Translations under genes and position numbers: made by a program | DNA from: Molanna angustata | Lineage: Eukaryota > Arthropoda > Insecta > Trichoptera > Molannidae | NCBI GenBank assembly: GCA_963576475.1 | Contig: OY754980.1 | Location: 23,233,434 to 23,297,433 of the forward strand | Direction: 5' to 3' | DNA length: 64,000 bases | Shown: piece after piece, positions 48,455-61,000 of the stretch | How the letters are laid out: each line of letters starts with the position of its first letter | Position numbering within the stretch: the first letter of the stretch is position 1 | Notes under the pieces: model-generated | Databases searched by the model: none | What the model saw: the letters and a program-made list of their open reading frames with translations, nothing else | Told to the model about the DNA's origin: nothing

Positions 48455-48985
48455 AGTTGCATGTAGCACATAAGATCCAACTGTCGATGGCGATAGTATG
48501 TATTGTTGAAGAATACGTACTAAACTATAAACACGTTAACACAAATTTATAAACATTTAAAGATATTTTGTTTTATATGAAAAACATGTAGGTATTAATA
48601 TCAGGAGAGGGTAGTATGGAGGTCAGTCTTGTTTTCCTACCCAAAATATGAAAACAGCATGATGATATGTATGTATTTTTGCAGATCTAGTATCAAACTA
48701 TTGAGTCCCCGTAAGTATTGTGCAGTGTATACTGCACAATACTTACGATGTCGTAAACGATGTCATCTCTAAATTCAATTTTTATAAAAATTGTTACAAA
48801 AAGGTTGAGATGTACTACTTCAGTGCTAGTATTTTTTATAGAAAATTAAATTATCTAGTTGGGGTGTTTTCTTTCTGAACTTTCGAAATATGGGCAGTTA
48901 AATACACAAACTTATCATAAAAAAATTTTCTTCTTAGTAAAAAATGTTTGAGAAACTCAAAAAATTTATTTGAGATTTTAAGTGA
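48455..48985 (-). mobile_element. Family A element, copy 5, truncated
   Basis: The left end ACTAGTTGCATGTAGCACAT then ATCCAACTGTCGAT matches copy 1. It breaks off at TTTGAGATTTTAA before the CA tract. It contains the palindrome at 48710-48747. Confidence 0.7.
48710..48747. repeat. Perfect 17 bp inverted repeat
   Basis: CGTAAGTATTGTGCAGT pairs exactly with its complement across a 4-base loop. Confidence 0.8.
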
Positions 48986-48987
48986 TT

Positions 48988-49072
48988 AGTAACCAGATGG
49001 GTTACCAATCAAGCGTAGTTAGTAACCAGAGGGGTTACTATTAAATATAGGTGGTAACCAGAGGGGTTACCA
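48988..49072. repeat. Triple palindromic GTAACC...GGTTAC motif
   Basis: Three imperfect palindromes (GTAACCAGATGGGTTAC, GTAACCAGAGGGGTTAC twice) about 36 bp apart. Confidence 0.8.
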
Positions 49073-49201
49073 ATAAAGAAAGTTTACTATATCCCAAGTG
49101 GATATTATTTGAAATAAGAACACAAGGACAGTGGTTTAGAGAGAAGAAGAAAGAATGGTCAAAAGTTACAATGAGTATATTGATCACAATTAATAGTTTG
49201 C

Positions 49202-49632
49202 TTAAGAGGACATATAACGCTAAACTTAGTGACTAAAAACATGCTATATTAAAACCGCCCAATGCACTATGAAGTTACGCGTTATAGTAAGGGTAAATAT
49301 CGCATCCGTTAAAAAAGGTTTATACGTGATTTAAATTATCGAAAATCCCAAATTTGTTGATTTTTTGCATTTAAAGAACAAACCTTACTTACCTTTAAGA
49401 TTTATTTCTCTACGACACATGGTTATGGAGTAATTTTAAAAAAATGCTGTAAAAACGGATATTTATAATAATTTATTTATGGGAATTTAGGCTGAATTTT
49501 AAAAATGTGTGACGAACATTCACTAGAGAAATGTTGAAAAGACTTATACTATTTTTTCTAGAAACACACTGTTTAGCATATTTGAGGAATTCGGTTTGAA
49601 ATTGAGGTGTTTAGGTTTATATGGCCCCTTAA
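49202..49632. mobile_element. TTAA-flanked MITE, copy 1
   Basis: TTAA (49202-49205) and TTAA (49629-49632) with inverted ends GAGGACATATAA and TTATATGGCCCC. The body contains TCTCTACGACACATGG and TTTTTTCTAGAAACACACTG, as in 60198-60609 on the other strand. Confidence 0.72.
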
Positions 49633-49634
49633 CG

Positions 49635-50030
49635 GTAAATTTACAATTGATAAAATAACTTAGAAAGGAACATTCTCACGATGACTAGGTATAACGAGCG
49701 AGTTAGCGGGTGTGTTCGAAGTGTACTTATTTCAATGAAGTGTCATACCCAGTTGATGAGTATTGTCACTAGTTTGACGTTGCGGGCGATGAACTCGGCC
49801 TAGCGATAAACAAATACCTATACTTGCCGTCGCTAGGCGCGCGCTCGAAAGAAATTTCGAGATGTGGTCTGCCACAAGATTTTGTATTTTTCTATATTTA
49901 TACAAATTTTCGCGTTCTAGCTTACATGGTTTTTGAGATATATGAAAAAATAAATATTAACTGGCTTATAAGGGTATATTACAGGTTATATAATCAACAG
50001 GGCACGGCTCAAAGAAGCCTGAAAAGATGG
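49635..50030. other. Mostly unassigned; family A scrap at about 49895-49960
   Basis: CGCGTTCTAGCTTACATGG and TTTTGAGATATATGAAAAAA resemble a part of family A. The rest has no visible feature. Confidence 0.35.
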
Positions 50031-50034
50031 ACAT

Positions 50035-51340
50035 TGATCAGAACCAGATTAGTAGGATGCTGGTTTTTTAAAAGAAGTACAAATTGCACAAGTAGGTGGA
50101 CTGTCTTTTACGGGGCATGCTGAGAGGTCATGCTCACCAGAAGCACAATGGCCGCTGCGCGAGGGATCTTTGCAATACTAACTTGTATGCCCATACATCC
50201 GGCATCTCGAGTACACATTTATAGGGACAAAGTCTTGGATCTTACATACACTCCATTCTATATAGACTCTTCTTACTTTAAAAACTCTGTCACACGTAGG
50301 TTCAATGCGAGGTCCCATAAAGTGGCGTAAATGGCACATAGCACTCTTTAGAGGGTGAATTGCCTAAAACTAAAAAAAAGTGGCCTAAATGAGCATATTT
50401 CACCAAGTCTTCCTGGTTTACTCCCATATCTGGGACTGACAAAAACGCCAGAACCAAGAATTCTTCGCGAGACATATCACGTGGAACAAAACTGAAACGA
50501 ACTCTTGGGTTCCGTTTCGAAGCTAAACGAGCATTCAAATTCGCAGAAATTTTAAGAGCTGGTGCGTTTAGAAGCTTCATGGAGTTGGAAGCGGTGGCCG
50601 TGTTGACCACGATTTCTTTGCCTCTTATATTACGGACGCTGGTAATCTGTGCGCCAATCTCACTGGGCTTTAACGTGGTTTTCTACACATGTTTTGTTTC
50701 TTTGGAAAAATATGTATCTTCTCTTGTAGGGAAGATACACACGGCAGGTTTGGCTGGAAAAGCAGGAAAGCCAATTCTTGTTATTGGAGGGAGGGCATGT
50801 CCAGCGAAACGTGAAGTAAAGGTGTCAGACGCTTTGGGGGCAATATTGTCAGCGATTATGTGCATGACGTGTGGCATTTCCAGTTCGAGCATATCTATTT
50901 GAGATTGAAGACCATTTATTTCTGATTCAGGGCACGAATTCGTTCATTGAGCACAGCTTCCGGTCCAAGACATTCATCCACGGAGGACCTGAACTTGGCG
51001 GCTGACAATCGTAAGTCTTTAGTTACATTGGCACCAGCCAAACTGCCCTGAAGGGCAGAGCCTGCTACATACGCGCAATCAATCGTGGGAACAATAATAG
51101 GCATACCACAGTCATTATCCTTACTCCCAACCAAGAGGTTGTCATCACGAGACGATGGTGATGAGTGATTGGATACGGGCGCGACCTGTGTTGTGGACTA
51201 CACTGATTCGTCTTTACGCGAGAGGTGACGTCACGTTGTGGTTCTCAGTGGAGATAGACGACTTCAGAAGAGACTCCAATGTCTTCCGAATTCTCTTCTT
51301 GGTACCTACGTTTAGTTTTTACCACGTTCTTGAAAGGACT
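50035..51340 (-). pseudogene. R1-clade LINE ORF1 (gag-like) remnant
   Basis: Minus-strand frames follow one another: SLAGANVTKDLRLSAAKFRS (near 51000), then KRNPRVRFSFVPRDMSREEF (near 50490). Later a zinc-knuckle region reads YSRCRMYGHTS, a stop, YCKDPSRSGHC and SGEHDLSACP. This order is that of R1/Jockey-type ORF1 proteins. Several stops and frame changes make it inactive. No ORF2 is seen downstream. Confidence 0.6.
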
Positions 51341-51344
51341 GCTG

Positions 51345-52635
51345 TCCTACAATGATCAGACAAAAATAAATAAAAAGAATTACTAACAATAAAACCACTA
51401 GACAAAGAATTCGAAAGTTAAAAAATAATTTCACATTATACAAAAAATGTGTATGCCAATAATCGCTGAAACATTTACAGAAAAAAAATAATGCGATAAA
51501 TGATATAACAAATAAAAATAATTTTCAGCTACTGAGAGTAAATAGGGAACAATATTATTAGTACAGATAGAGGTTATGCAAAAGTCAGTTCAACCAGTAA
51601 CACACAGCAAGAGCAATATCACACTTACCCTGATGGAATATTATGCCAATGAATATAAGTAACCTATCCTGATCGGTACCTGAATACCTAAACCAAATTT
51701 GGTGCAATAACCCACCGTGCGGTAGGTACTGGTCAAACCTGCAATAGCCAACGAAGCAACAACGCAGAATACACGGTATTTTTAATACCTAGCTACTGGC
51801 GAGTTGCATTAACACAATAAGACTGATTTATGCAATTTAACGCAGAAAGGGCGTAAGCGCCAGTATGGGGAGCGCAGAAAAACGTTAATATCTGAACAAC
51901 GGCAGTTGGCAGACAGTACCTTCCGTGAACAATTTTGTGCACAATTTAATTCTACATCCAATGACACTAGAGCCAATTGTGTAGCATAAACACACACGAG
52001 CAACGCACCCCAAAATATAAAAAAAATATTTAAAATCACGATAAAATATTAATTAACATTATTAAGTGTCATAAGTTATACATTGTTGGAATCACGGGAA
52101 AATTCCCTGCACGATGATATGTATGAAGTACACAAAAGAAAAAATATATAAAAATATTATTTTTCAGGCACGAGAAAAAAAAATTAAAATACTTTAAAAC
52201 CTAAAAATAACACTCAAAATACAGAAAAAATACATCACCATAAACAAAACACTACAAAAAAATCACTTTAAGCAAAAAAACAAAAGATTTGATGCGATAA
52301 AAGACACAATTTAGGCTCAAAACTCAGAAGTAAACAAACACAACTTGACAGCGATGAAGGTAGATCTGAAGTCCAAAATAATATTATATACATATAACAA
52401 ATTTCATAGTACGAATTATGTCCTTTAAACAATATCAATTTATAATTGACAGTATGATTCGACGTTGCTAGTACTGCGCAAGAGACAATTTTAATAATTA
52501 TGTTTTATTCAAACTATTCATGAATGGCTTAATTTAAATGTGATATAGTTGCGCTATCGAAGAGTTTAATATTAATTTGACAGGACTAAATTTGGTTGCA
52601 TACCTATAATCTGTCCATTTCAGTGATTTTTTTTT
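51345..52635. other. A-rich stretch, perhaps 5' leader of the LINE
   Basis: No coding feature is supported. It lies immediately upstream of the ORF1 remnant, so it could be its 5' region (inference). Confidence 0.3.
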
Positions 52636-52639
52636 CATT

Positions 52640-52755
52640 TCCATATATGTAAGTACCTCAAAAACCTTGATAGCTGGAACATTGAAAATTTGTATGTAAT
52701 ATTATAGGAAAACACAATATCTCAAATATTTTTTTATAAAAAAAGTCAGGGAACA
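52640..52755. repeat. Family A scrap
   Basis: The TTCCATATATGTAAGTACCT part, then TTGATAGCTGGAACATTGAA, resembles the family A interior. Confidence 0.4.
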
Positions 52756-52930
52756 AATAATAATAATAATAATGAACACTTCCTTGCACCCTGCGCAAGT
52801 GGCGAGTTTATTGCCGTATGGCAATTTCTTCCAACTAACCAGTGTTTCCAGCCCAGAGAAGCAATATCTGCGTGATAAATAAATTTAAATAAATTTCTCC
52901 TTTGCTGGCAATCGAACCCAGGACGCCCTT
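52755..52930 (-). mobile_element. Family D SINE copy
   Basis: (AAT)n at the left edge, TTGCACCCTGCGCAAGTGGC, CCCAGAGAAGCAATATCTGC and a B-box-like GGGTTCGATTG on the minus strand. Confidence 0.6.
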
Positions 52931-52974
52931 GACAAATTAATGTTTTTAACTGCCTATATTTAATATTTTATGCA

Positions 52975-53640
52975 TCAACAAAGATAATACGCACGTAATG
53001 ACAAAAAGCAAAAACCCGGCGCATCGACTGAGAGGCAGTGTACAATACAAGGATAACTACTCGTTTGAAGTAGTGGATCAATTCACTTATTTACCTGGGA
53101 TCCAGTCTGACCGAAAATAATGAAGATCCAGCTGACATAAGAAAAAGAATTACGGCAGCTAATAAAACATATTTTTCATTGCTCCCGGTTTTTAAATTTT
53201 GCAGTGTCCAAGAACATAGTCAGAATAGTGTGGGCATATGGATGCGAGACATTGACTATAACGGTGAAGATGTCTGAAATGCTGGACACCTTTGAAAGAA
53301 AAGTACTATGTAGAATATGCGTTCCCGTGAAGGATGGCGATGAATGGCGCATTAGACGTAACGAGGAGTTGTAAAACATATTATACCAGGCCCCGAGTAT
53401 CTCAACGCACATGAAATTACTTAGGTTGAGATGGGCTGGACATGTAGAACGAATGCCAACCACACAGGTGTCGAAACGAATCATGACTGGACACCCGGGT
53501 GGGAGAAGAAGGGTAGAAAGACTAAGGTTGCAGTGGGAAGATGAGGTCAGAAAAGATGCGACTCAACTTTCTTCAGGAGAGGAGCTGGAAAGTAGCAGCA
53601 GAGGGCAGGATGGTAAGGGCAGTAAAGTTGACTAGGCCCC
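52975..53640 (+). pseudogene. RTE-like LINE ORF2 C-terminal fragment
   Basis: Frames read EVVDQFTYL, then after breaks GCETLTITVKMSEMLDTFER, VPVKDGDEWRIRRNEEL and MKLLRLRWAGHVERMPTTQ (open frame 53411-53635). This is the post-RT block of an RTE-like LINE. It has several stops and is truncated at the 5' end. Confidence 0.7.
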
Positions 53641-53844
53641 TATGGCCACAACCTATCTCCATGTTTTAAATTAAAGCAAAGCTTAAATTAGTGTATCTAA
53701 ATTTCTCATTATCAATATTTGTAAAAAAATAAATGGCGATTAACTCTTTTAATACTATAAGTACCTATGGCAGAATACATACAACTTTGAATCGCCATAG
53801 GAATTATAAAGTCTAGACAGCCCTACAAGTCTTCATACTAAGAA

Positions 53845-54075
53845 ACATGAATTTTCATCCCAGTCAAGGGTTATCAATATTTAAATTTAATTTTATAGTA
53901 ACATATAGGTACCTCAAAAACTAGATATAAAAACTAATTATTGAAAATCCGTTATAATATAGAGAAACATTATATCTCAAACTATTTTTTATAAAAGTTA
54001 AACTCATATTGACAAAAATATTTTCATTTATACAAATTAAATATTCAAAGAAACACCGTTTTATTTTCTACAATA
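53845..54075. repeat. Diverged family A scrap
   Basis: GAATTTTCATCCCAGTCAAG, GGTTATCAATATTTAAATTT and AAAGAAACACCGTTTT resemble the family A interior. Confidence 0.4.
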
Positions 54076-54089
54076 TTATTTTTACTTCC

Positions 54090-54265
54090 TATCCAAGACG
54101 ACCGTTTCGCCTGGTAAAGGCCTGGTGAGGAGGGATGCGGTACAGCTCCTAAGCATTACAAACTGGAGGACGGCAGCTGAGGACAGACGGGGTTGGAGGC
54201 AGAAGTTGAAGGAGGCCAAGGCTCGACTTGGGCTGTAGCGCCATCGAAGAAGAAGAAGAAGAATA
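54090..54265 (+). pseudogene. LINE ORF2 last codons and 3' end
   Basis: Reads VRRDAVQLLSITNWRTAAED and RRGWRQKLKEAKARLGL, stop, then GCGCCATCGAAGAAGAAG. This is the C-terminus and 3' end of a LINE. The minus-strand 54082-54333 frame is antisense to it. Confidence 0.65.
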
Positions 54266-54299
54266 CATAGGTAATGAAATAAAGGCAAGAAAAAATAAA

Positions 54300-54555
54300 A
54301 AGCGCATATCTTTATTTTGTCAAATATAAGCATCTAACTGTCTACATTTTCAAAAATTGTAATAATATGGAATAATGTCGAAACACCCCTTTATAAATAT
54401 AATTTTGTATATGCTGCAAAGCCACAAATTGGTGTTTTTTAACTTCGAAATTGGAAAAAACATGCAAAAATTACAATCCTACACGGGTCTATAGTTGATA
54501 CTGTCGATTTATTAAGAGAAATAATTTTTCTTGAACAAATCAACAGATGAATTAT
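54300..54555 (-). repeat. Diverged family A fragment
   Basis: TATGCTGCAAAGCCACAAAT, TTGGTGTTTTTTAACTTCG, ACTGTCGATTTATTAAGAG and TTTTTCTTGAACAAATC match the TIR-proximal part of family A. Confidence 0.5.
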
Positions 54556-54717
54556 TGTAATGTTGGGAGTCTTCAACAGTCCAAAATGTTGGTAATTCAT
54601 TTGCGCCTTTAAGACTTTTATGACTGTTTGTAGATACTCTTTATACTCGTAAACAATAAAAACAAAAAATAAATACATTTGGGATATAAATAAAATAAAA
54701 TAATTCAATTTCTATTA

Positions 54718-54723
54718 TTTATT
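54718..54723 (-). promoter_or_regulatory. Candidate polyadenylation signal of UGT gene B
   Basis: AATAAA on the minus strand, about 57 nt after the stop codon, at a normal distance for cleavage and polyadenylation. The motif is common by chance in AT-rich DNA. Confidence 0.4.
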
Positions 54724-54779
54724 TATATTAATTATTTCAAAACTACCTACTTTGTGTTAAGTATTTCTACAATTTTTCA

Positions 54780-55065
54780 TCAGTGATTTTTCTGTTTGAT
54801 TACTTTAAAATAATTCACATAAACTCTATACAAGACGTAAAGAAAGATTAGAGCAGCTGATGCGACCGCAGCGATGCAGGACAGGATGAAGATGATGATA
54901 TCCAGCATCAGGTAATGGTACATGGATACTCCTGCTGAAGGTGATTTGAGATGACTGGCTCCTTTGTGTCTTATGACATACTCAGTCCACCATACAGTCC
55001 GCTCCAGCACAGTTTGCGGTTGATCATACATTAGCTTGTTGAGTCTTGTAATGTTGGTGTGGTAA
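54780..55065 (-). CDS. UGT: UGT gene B exon 4 (C-terminal anchor)
   Basis: This 286 nt exon follows the acceptor GATTCCAG and restores NPSYHTN across the junction. It encodes the WWTEY block, a transmembrane span and a short basic tail, with stop TGA. Confidence 0.92.
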
Positions 55066-58000
55066 CTGGAATCAAAATTAGTTCTTGATTAATTATCTGA
55101 ACCCCAAAAAAAGATTCATTTCGCACGATCTGAGGGGAAAGAAAGTGTGGGGTGAACCAAAATAAGGTTGATTGAGAGCGTACAGGATTATTTAAAAAAA
55201 AATATTGGTACTAAGGTAGAGTCAGACTCTATGGCAAAATGGCTATTTATATGGCAGTTTTCTATGCACTACATCAGTCAACAATGGCAATATATTTGAG
55301 CAATGTTGTCATAGAACAATGGCGATAGAACCATGGTATGGTCGTTTGCCATACTGTTCCTTTAGAAACTGGAGAACGTAGGCGATGGTATACGGCTGAA
55401 AGTCCTGAAAGTGTGAATGTGTACTAGCCACCTTATAAAAGTAAACACGACACATGTGTGAATTAATACACACACACCAGCATTATCATCACATATCAAA
55501 AGAAAAAAACATTCAGAATGGGTAGTGTATTGCTGAAAATTCATTGCTGGACAATAATAATCATTCACCCTTCATATTTATTTTATTTTTATCATACTAA
55601 CGGCGTTGATTATGCAGAATTCCATTATACAAATTAAATTTTAAATATTGACAAGTACAGTGTTTTTCTTCTACAATTTTATTTTTATTCCTATCCAGGA
55701 CGACCGTTTCGCCTTTTCAACTGGTACATTGTGAGGATTTTTACTTGTATACTATTGAATACAGAATAAAACAAAGGCAAAGGAATCGTACAGTATCGTG
55801 CAGAATCTGAAATGATGCTTCTCCACAATATTCTTAATAATAAAATTGATTCTCCTGCTCTTTTAAATTAAATATTTTCAACATCCCTACCCGTAGAACT
55901 TCCACCTAACCACTCAGCACACCAACTATGCTCAACATGCAACATCTACAGAATCTGTAATACATACATACAAAAGGCAATAGGCATTTCCAAGAAATCG
56001 ACATATTCTTACTAAGCGCCCACACATTAAAAAAATATATCAGACTTAAAATTTCATCTTTATAATCAAACTCAACACTTAATATACTGCACACATTTAT
56101 ATATACAATTTCACACATAATTTACACAATATATCTCCATAATATGTAACTATTCCTAACTTATCTTAATATACATACTACAATAACTCCAGTGATAACC
56201 TGTTATTGGCTTTAATATTATTCAAATAATCTTTATTTTATATAATTTACTATACGCTGTATGTTGTCCTCTAAATAAATAAAATAAAATAAATAAAAAT
56301 ATAATAAAATATTATTCAATTCCTCCTTGCTGAATGAATGACGAATACTTATACTATCACAAATGCTTAGTTTACCTTGGATTTTCTATAATATCCCGTA
56401 TCGCCAATTTGAAATTGTCCTTTTTTATGTCTTCGATCATGAACATTTTACCAATTCCATGTTTGACAATTTTGATAACGTTCGACATCTGGTCAGCCAT
56501 GAATGGAATTCCAATCATTGGAACTTTGTTATAAATAGCCTCTTCGATTGATTGTAGCCCCCCTTGTGTTATGAAAAGTTTCACATTTGGATGAGCTGCA
56601 ACAATCGGATAGCATATACAGTACTTAACAATAAAGAGTTATTTATTTATTTATTCATTTATTATTAAAAATACAATGAGGAAATTACAAATACAATTAG
56701 GTACATACTAGAGCTAGAAGTTAAGTGAGTGTATACATATATGTGTGTATGTGTGTTATTTAAAAAAAAAACTTGTAAAAAAATAGTTCTGCCTCAATAA
56801 GATTTAATAATGCCTTGTCCGCTGGTTTCTCATTCCAGAAGGGTGTGCGCCAGGGATGTATACTGTCCCCTGCTCTCTTTAACATCTACGGAGAGTATAT
56901 AATGAGGAAAGCTCTGGATGGATGGGAGGCCGGATTTTAGCATTGGTGGCAAGAAAATCTCCAACTTACGGTTTGCAGACGACACAACTCTGGTAGCCAC
57001 TAACGAGGCCGATATGAAACAACTTTTGGATCGTGTTGAGAGGGAAAGTCTATCACTCGGTCTGAGCATAAACCAATGCAAAACCAAACTGATGGTGATT
57101 GATAGAGCATGTAAACTTCCCCCAATAAACTCTCTAAACCATCTTGAGATAGTACATGACTTCACATATTTGGGTTCCAACATATGTGACACCGGTGGTT
57201 GTGAAGCGGAAGTGAAAATACGCATCGCCATGGTAAAGGGAGCACTGGGAAAGCTCACAAGAGTATGGAAGGACAGGACCATTACGAAAAACACGAAGGC
57301 CAGACACATCGGGGCTCTGATATTCTCGATGTTCCTGTATGTTGTAGAAACATGGACACTTAGGGAGTTATGTAAATGATGCGCCTTTTTAGCAATTTGA
57401 AAATAAAAATATCACATTAAAACTTTTCTGAGCTTCCGGTTACATTGAAATATTTGACAGTTATTAAAATTGAAAAGCACTGATCGCATATCCTTCAAAA
57501 TGAGGACTAAGCGAGTAATAGATAAACAAATTTGCAATATTTGAAAAGAATCGAATGAGTCTATAATTGCTTCTGTGGGCTGGAAACACTGGTTAGTTGG
57601 AAGAAATTGCCATACGGCAATAAACTCGCCACTTGCGCAGGGTGCAAGGAAGTGTTCATTATTATTATTATTTAGTAGAATAAACACACTGTACACATAA
57701 GTCGCACGAAAGCAGAATAAATGAAGTTGTTGAAATGAGATCGCTAAGAAGAATCTGTAATAGAACGATGTATGACAGGGTCAGAAATGAGGACATATGA
57801 GAAGAATGTAAGATAAAGAAAGGTGTCATTAATAGAATTAAAGTGAACATATTTAGATGATTTGGCCATATGGGGAGAATGAATGAGGAACGCCTGACGA
57901 AGAAGATATACAATACGGACAGGAATAGAATGGGGGGTCGGGGCTGCCCAAGGAAGGGATGACACGTCCATGTGAACGGTATTTTGAAAGACGGAAATGT

Positions 58001-61000
58001 TAGAAGCGTGAACAACAGACTAACATGTCTAAGACGATGTATGAATGTCGACGAGGCGAATGTGTGTCAAGATAGAAATATGTGGCGTTCGGTTCTCTCT
58101 GCTTACCCCGCGAGGGACTTGGCGAGATGGTATTTATGTATGTATGTAACACACCGTACATAGTAAATAGCATACAGTACACACACACACAGATACATTG
58201 TGATGAAACTTTAAGAATATAATCTCAGCATGATACTATTTGATAATCTGCAATTAAAAAAATAACCAATAAAATTTCGAATTCATAACTCCCTTGGGGT
58301 AGTGGTGAGTAAAATTGTATGATCAAGGACAAGAACAATATAATATACATCCTTATACATTCCCCAAACTATGTAAATGCTTGAGCTTAAAAGTCTAAAA
58401 AATCATATAATCCCTTTGTATTTGATTGCTTTAATTGCTGTGTTTTGTTAATTATGATTTTAAACATTTGATTCACAAGTACCATACGATAAATTATAAT
58501 TTATATAACATTTTTATTTAATTTTAATTTAGTCTATAATGCTCATTAAACATTTAAAGAACAAAATTGATGAATATAGTTAGAAATATAATAATAACTA
58601 AGATAGGAAATAAAATCAACGCAATGAGTTTAAAATGAGTCTGCAGACTTTCGATGGTTCAATTTAACCACAATCCTAGAAATGACGGTTAAAACTATAT
58701 CTTAAATGTCTCCAATCATTTATGATTGTTCAAATCATATTTCTAAGAATAAATTTTCATAAACTAAACAACATTAAACTTAATAATTTATTGATTCGAA
58801 AATATTTATATTGAATTACCCAACACATCTTGCTGAGGAATCCATTTCAAAATGAAGACATTAGAAGGTTTGTTAGGGAGGTCATCATCTTCCCATTTCC
58901 ATAGTACATTATACGACGATTCCCTAAATGATTCCAGGAAAACTTTTCGGATCTCTTCAGGCAGCAGCTTCGACTTGACATTGGTTCCAAGACTAAAATA
59001 CACGACTCCATTCTTCGAATTGTCCAAAAAAGTTTTGAGATTCTAAAAAAAAAACAATTGAAATTAACCTTTTTGTGACATTTGAACGGATCTCTGTTTC
59101 GTAGAGCCAAGAAATAAGCAAAAGCGCCCTTTGAATGGTCTTTTATTGTACATAAAACGACGCTACATAAATTTGATTATTATTATGTAAGCATTAGTTA
59201 CTCGGTCAAAACATCTTTCAAAACATCCTGAGATAACCAAACAGCTGCGCATTAATGAACAATGTGTATTGGATGGGAGTGGAAACTGAAGAAGTTCATC
59301 AAAAGCAACCTTGGCTTAAAATAAAAATATATGAGCCCTGTAGAAGAGACACTAACATTCACGAATGTGACCACAGTATAAAATATTGAAGTCGGTGCCA
59401 AACAAACTCTATATGGAACTCACACGACGGATCGTATGTAGGTGTGTTTGTATTTACCTATAGCCTTTTCCCTCCCCCTATCTATATTTTTTTAAATTTA
59501 AAAACCTACAGCATTGACTATGTTGAATTCTATTTTAAAAGTTAAACACTTGTTTTTTCTTTCTACATTTACGTAGAAAGAAATGTAGAAAGTAGAAAGA
59601 CACGTGGAAAGAAAAAACATGTGTTTAATTTTTATTAAATATTTTTTTATTTCGAAAACAATAATTTTGTTTCAAGATTAACTTTGATTTTGCATACCAA
59701 ACATTATTGAACTACGAAGCATTGTCAATAATTTGAAAATATTCAAGATAATGAAATATCACAGATTAAATTGTTTTTAATGATTAAAAATAAATTTACT
59801 ATGAACTATACCCTACCTAACTTTTAAATATGCGTTTTTTATGAATGATTTTGTAACGACATACCTACTTGCAAATAGTAAGAAAAATATAAAAAAAATA
59901 ATAATGAATTGGAAATTTATTAATAATATTAATTTCTGATTTCATAAATTTTACATATGTATTATATGTTCTGATTCAAAATTTATTAATATATACAAAT
60001 ATTCTAAGGTAGAGGCGTTAACACCGTGGAAATTTATATTTACATATAACAATATAACTTTGTTTATTTCCAGTAATATATTTATTTAGATTAAATCCAC
60101 ATGAAGAAGAGAACGGCAGCTCTCGAAATTAGTTTTGGAATGAAATAAATGAGTGGAAGTTATATTGTTGTTTTAATATATTTATAAATATAGCTGCTTA
60201 AGGGACCATATAAACCTAAACAGCTCAATTTCAAATCAAATCCCAGTGTGTTTCTAGAAAAAATAGTATAAGTCTTTTCAACATTTCTCTAGTGAATGTT
60301 CATCACACAATTTTAAAATTTAGCCTAAATTCCCATAAATAAATGAATAAAGTATCCTTTTTTACAGCATTTTTTTTAAATTACTGCATTACTATGTGTC
60401 GTAGAGAAATAAATCTTTTATACGCTTAAAGAGTGCATAAAATCAAAGTTAATTAATAAATTTAAGGTTTCCGATAATTTTAATCACGTATAAACCTTTT
60501 TTAACGCACGCGATATTTACCCTTACTAACGCATAACTTCATAGTGCATTGGGCGGTATTAATATATCATGTTTTTAGTCACAAAGTTTAGCGTTATATG
60601 TCCTCTTAAATATAAAAAAGTCTCATTCGTCAAATGGAATAAATATGCATAGTGAGATTTCATGATTTATGTAATCATGAAAAAGAAAAATCCTCAGCAT
60701 TTCATTTGTCGAAACAATTTGAAAAAAAAAACTGTCGAAAAAATTAAAAATAAACAATATAATTTGATTTTTTATTTGTCTAGTATTTTATAACTCACTA
60801 AAGTTATTTGTCTAGTATTTTATAACGTAAAGGAAGCGATATACAGAATATTTATTTATTTATTTATTTAATATTGTTTCTCGGGCAACTAACAGGTACT
60901 ATGTCAAATATAAATTTAACACGCACCCAATAACAAGTTGCCACATTATGGAGACTTACGATATTAATTTTATTAAATTAACTTACGATAATAGAGGAAC

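Larger units (their letters stand above)
57375..58325 (+). mobile_element. Family C MITE, copy 4, split by two insertions (UGT gene B intron 2)
   Basis: The left part (57375-57560) and right part (58148-58325) align with the family C copy at 19320-19890. Between them sit a family D SINE (about 57565-57670) and a LINE fragment (57696-58147). Confidence 0.7.

Noticed and set aside
49051..49236. 61-codon frame beginning in the GTAACC repeats
   Set aside because: No recognisable motif; it runs into the TTAA-flanked MITE.
54439..54708. 89-codon minus-strand frame just downstream of UGT gene B
   Set aside because: AT-rich, no motif, and partly overlaps a family A fragment.
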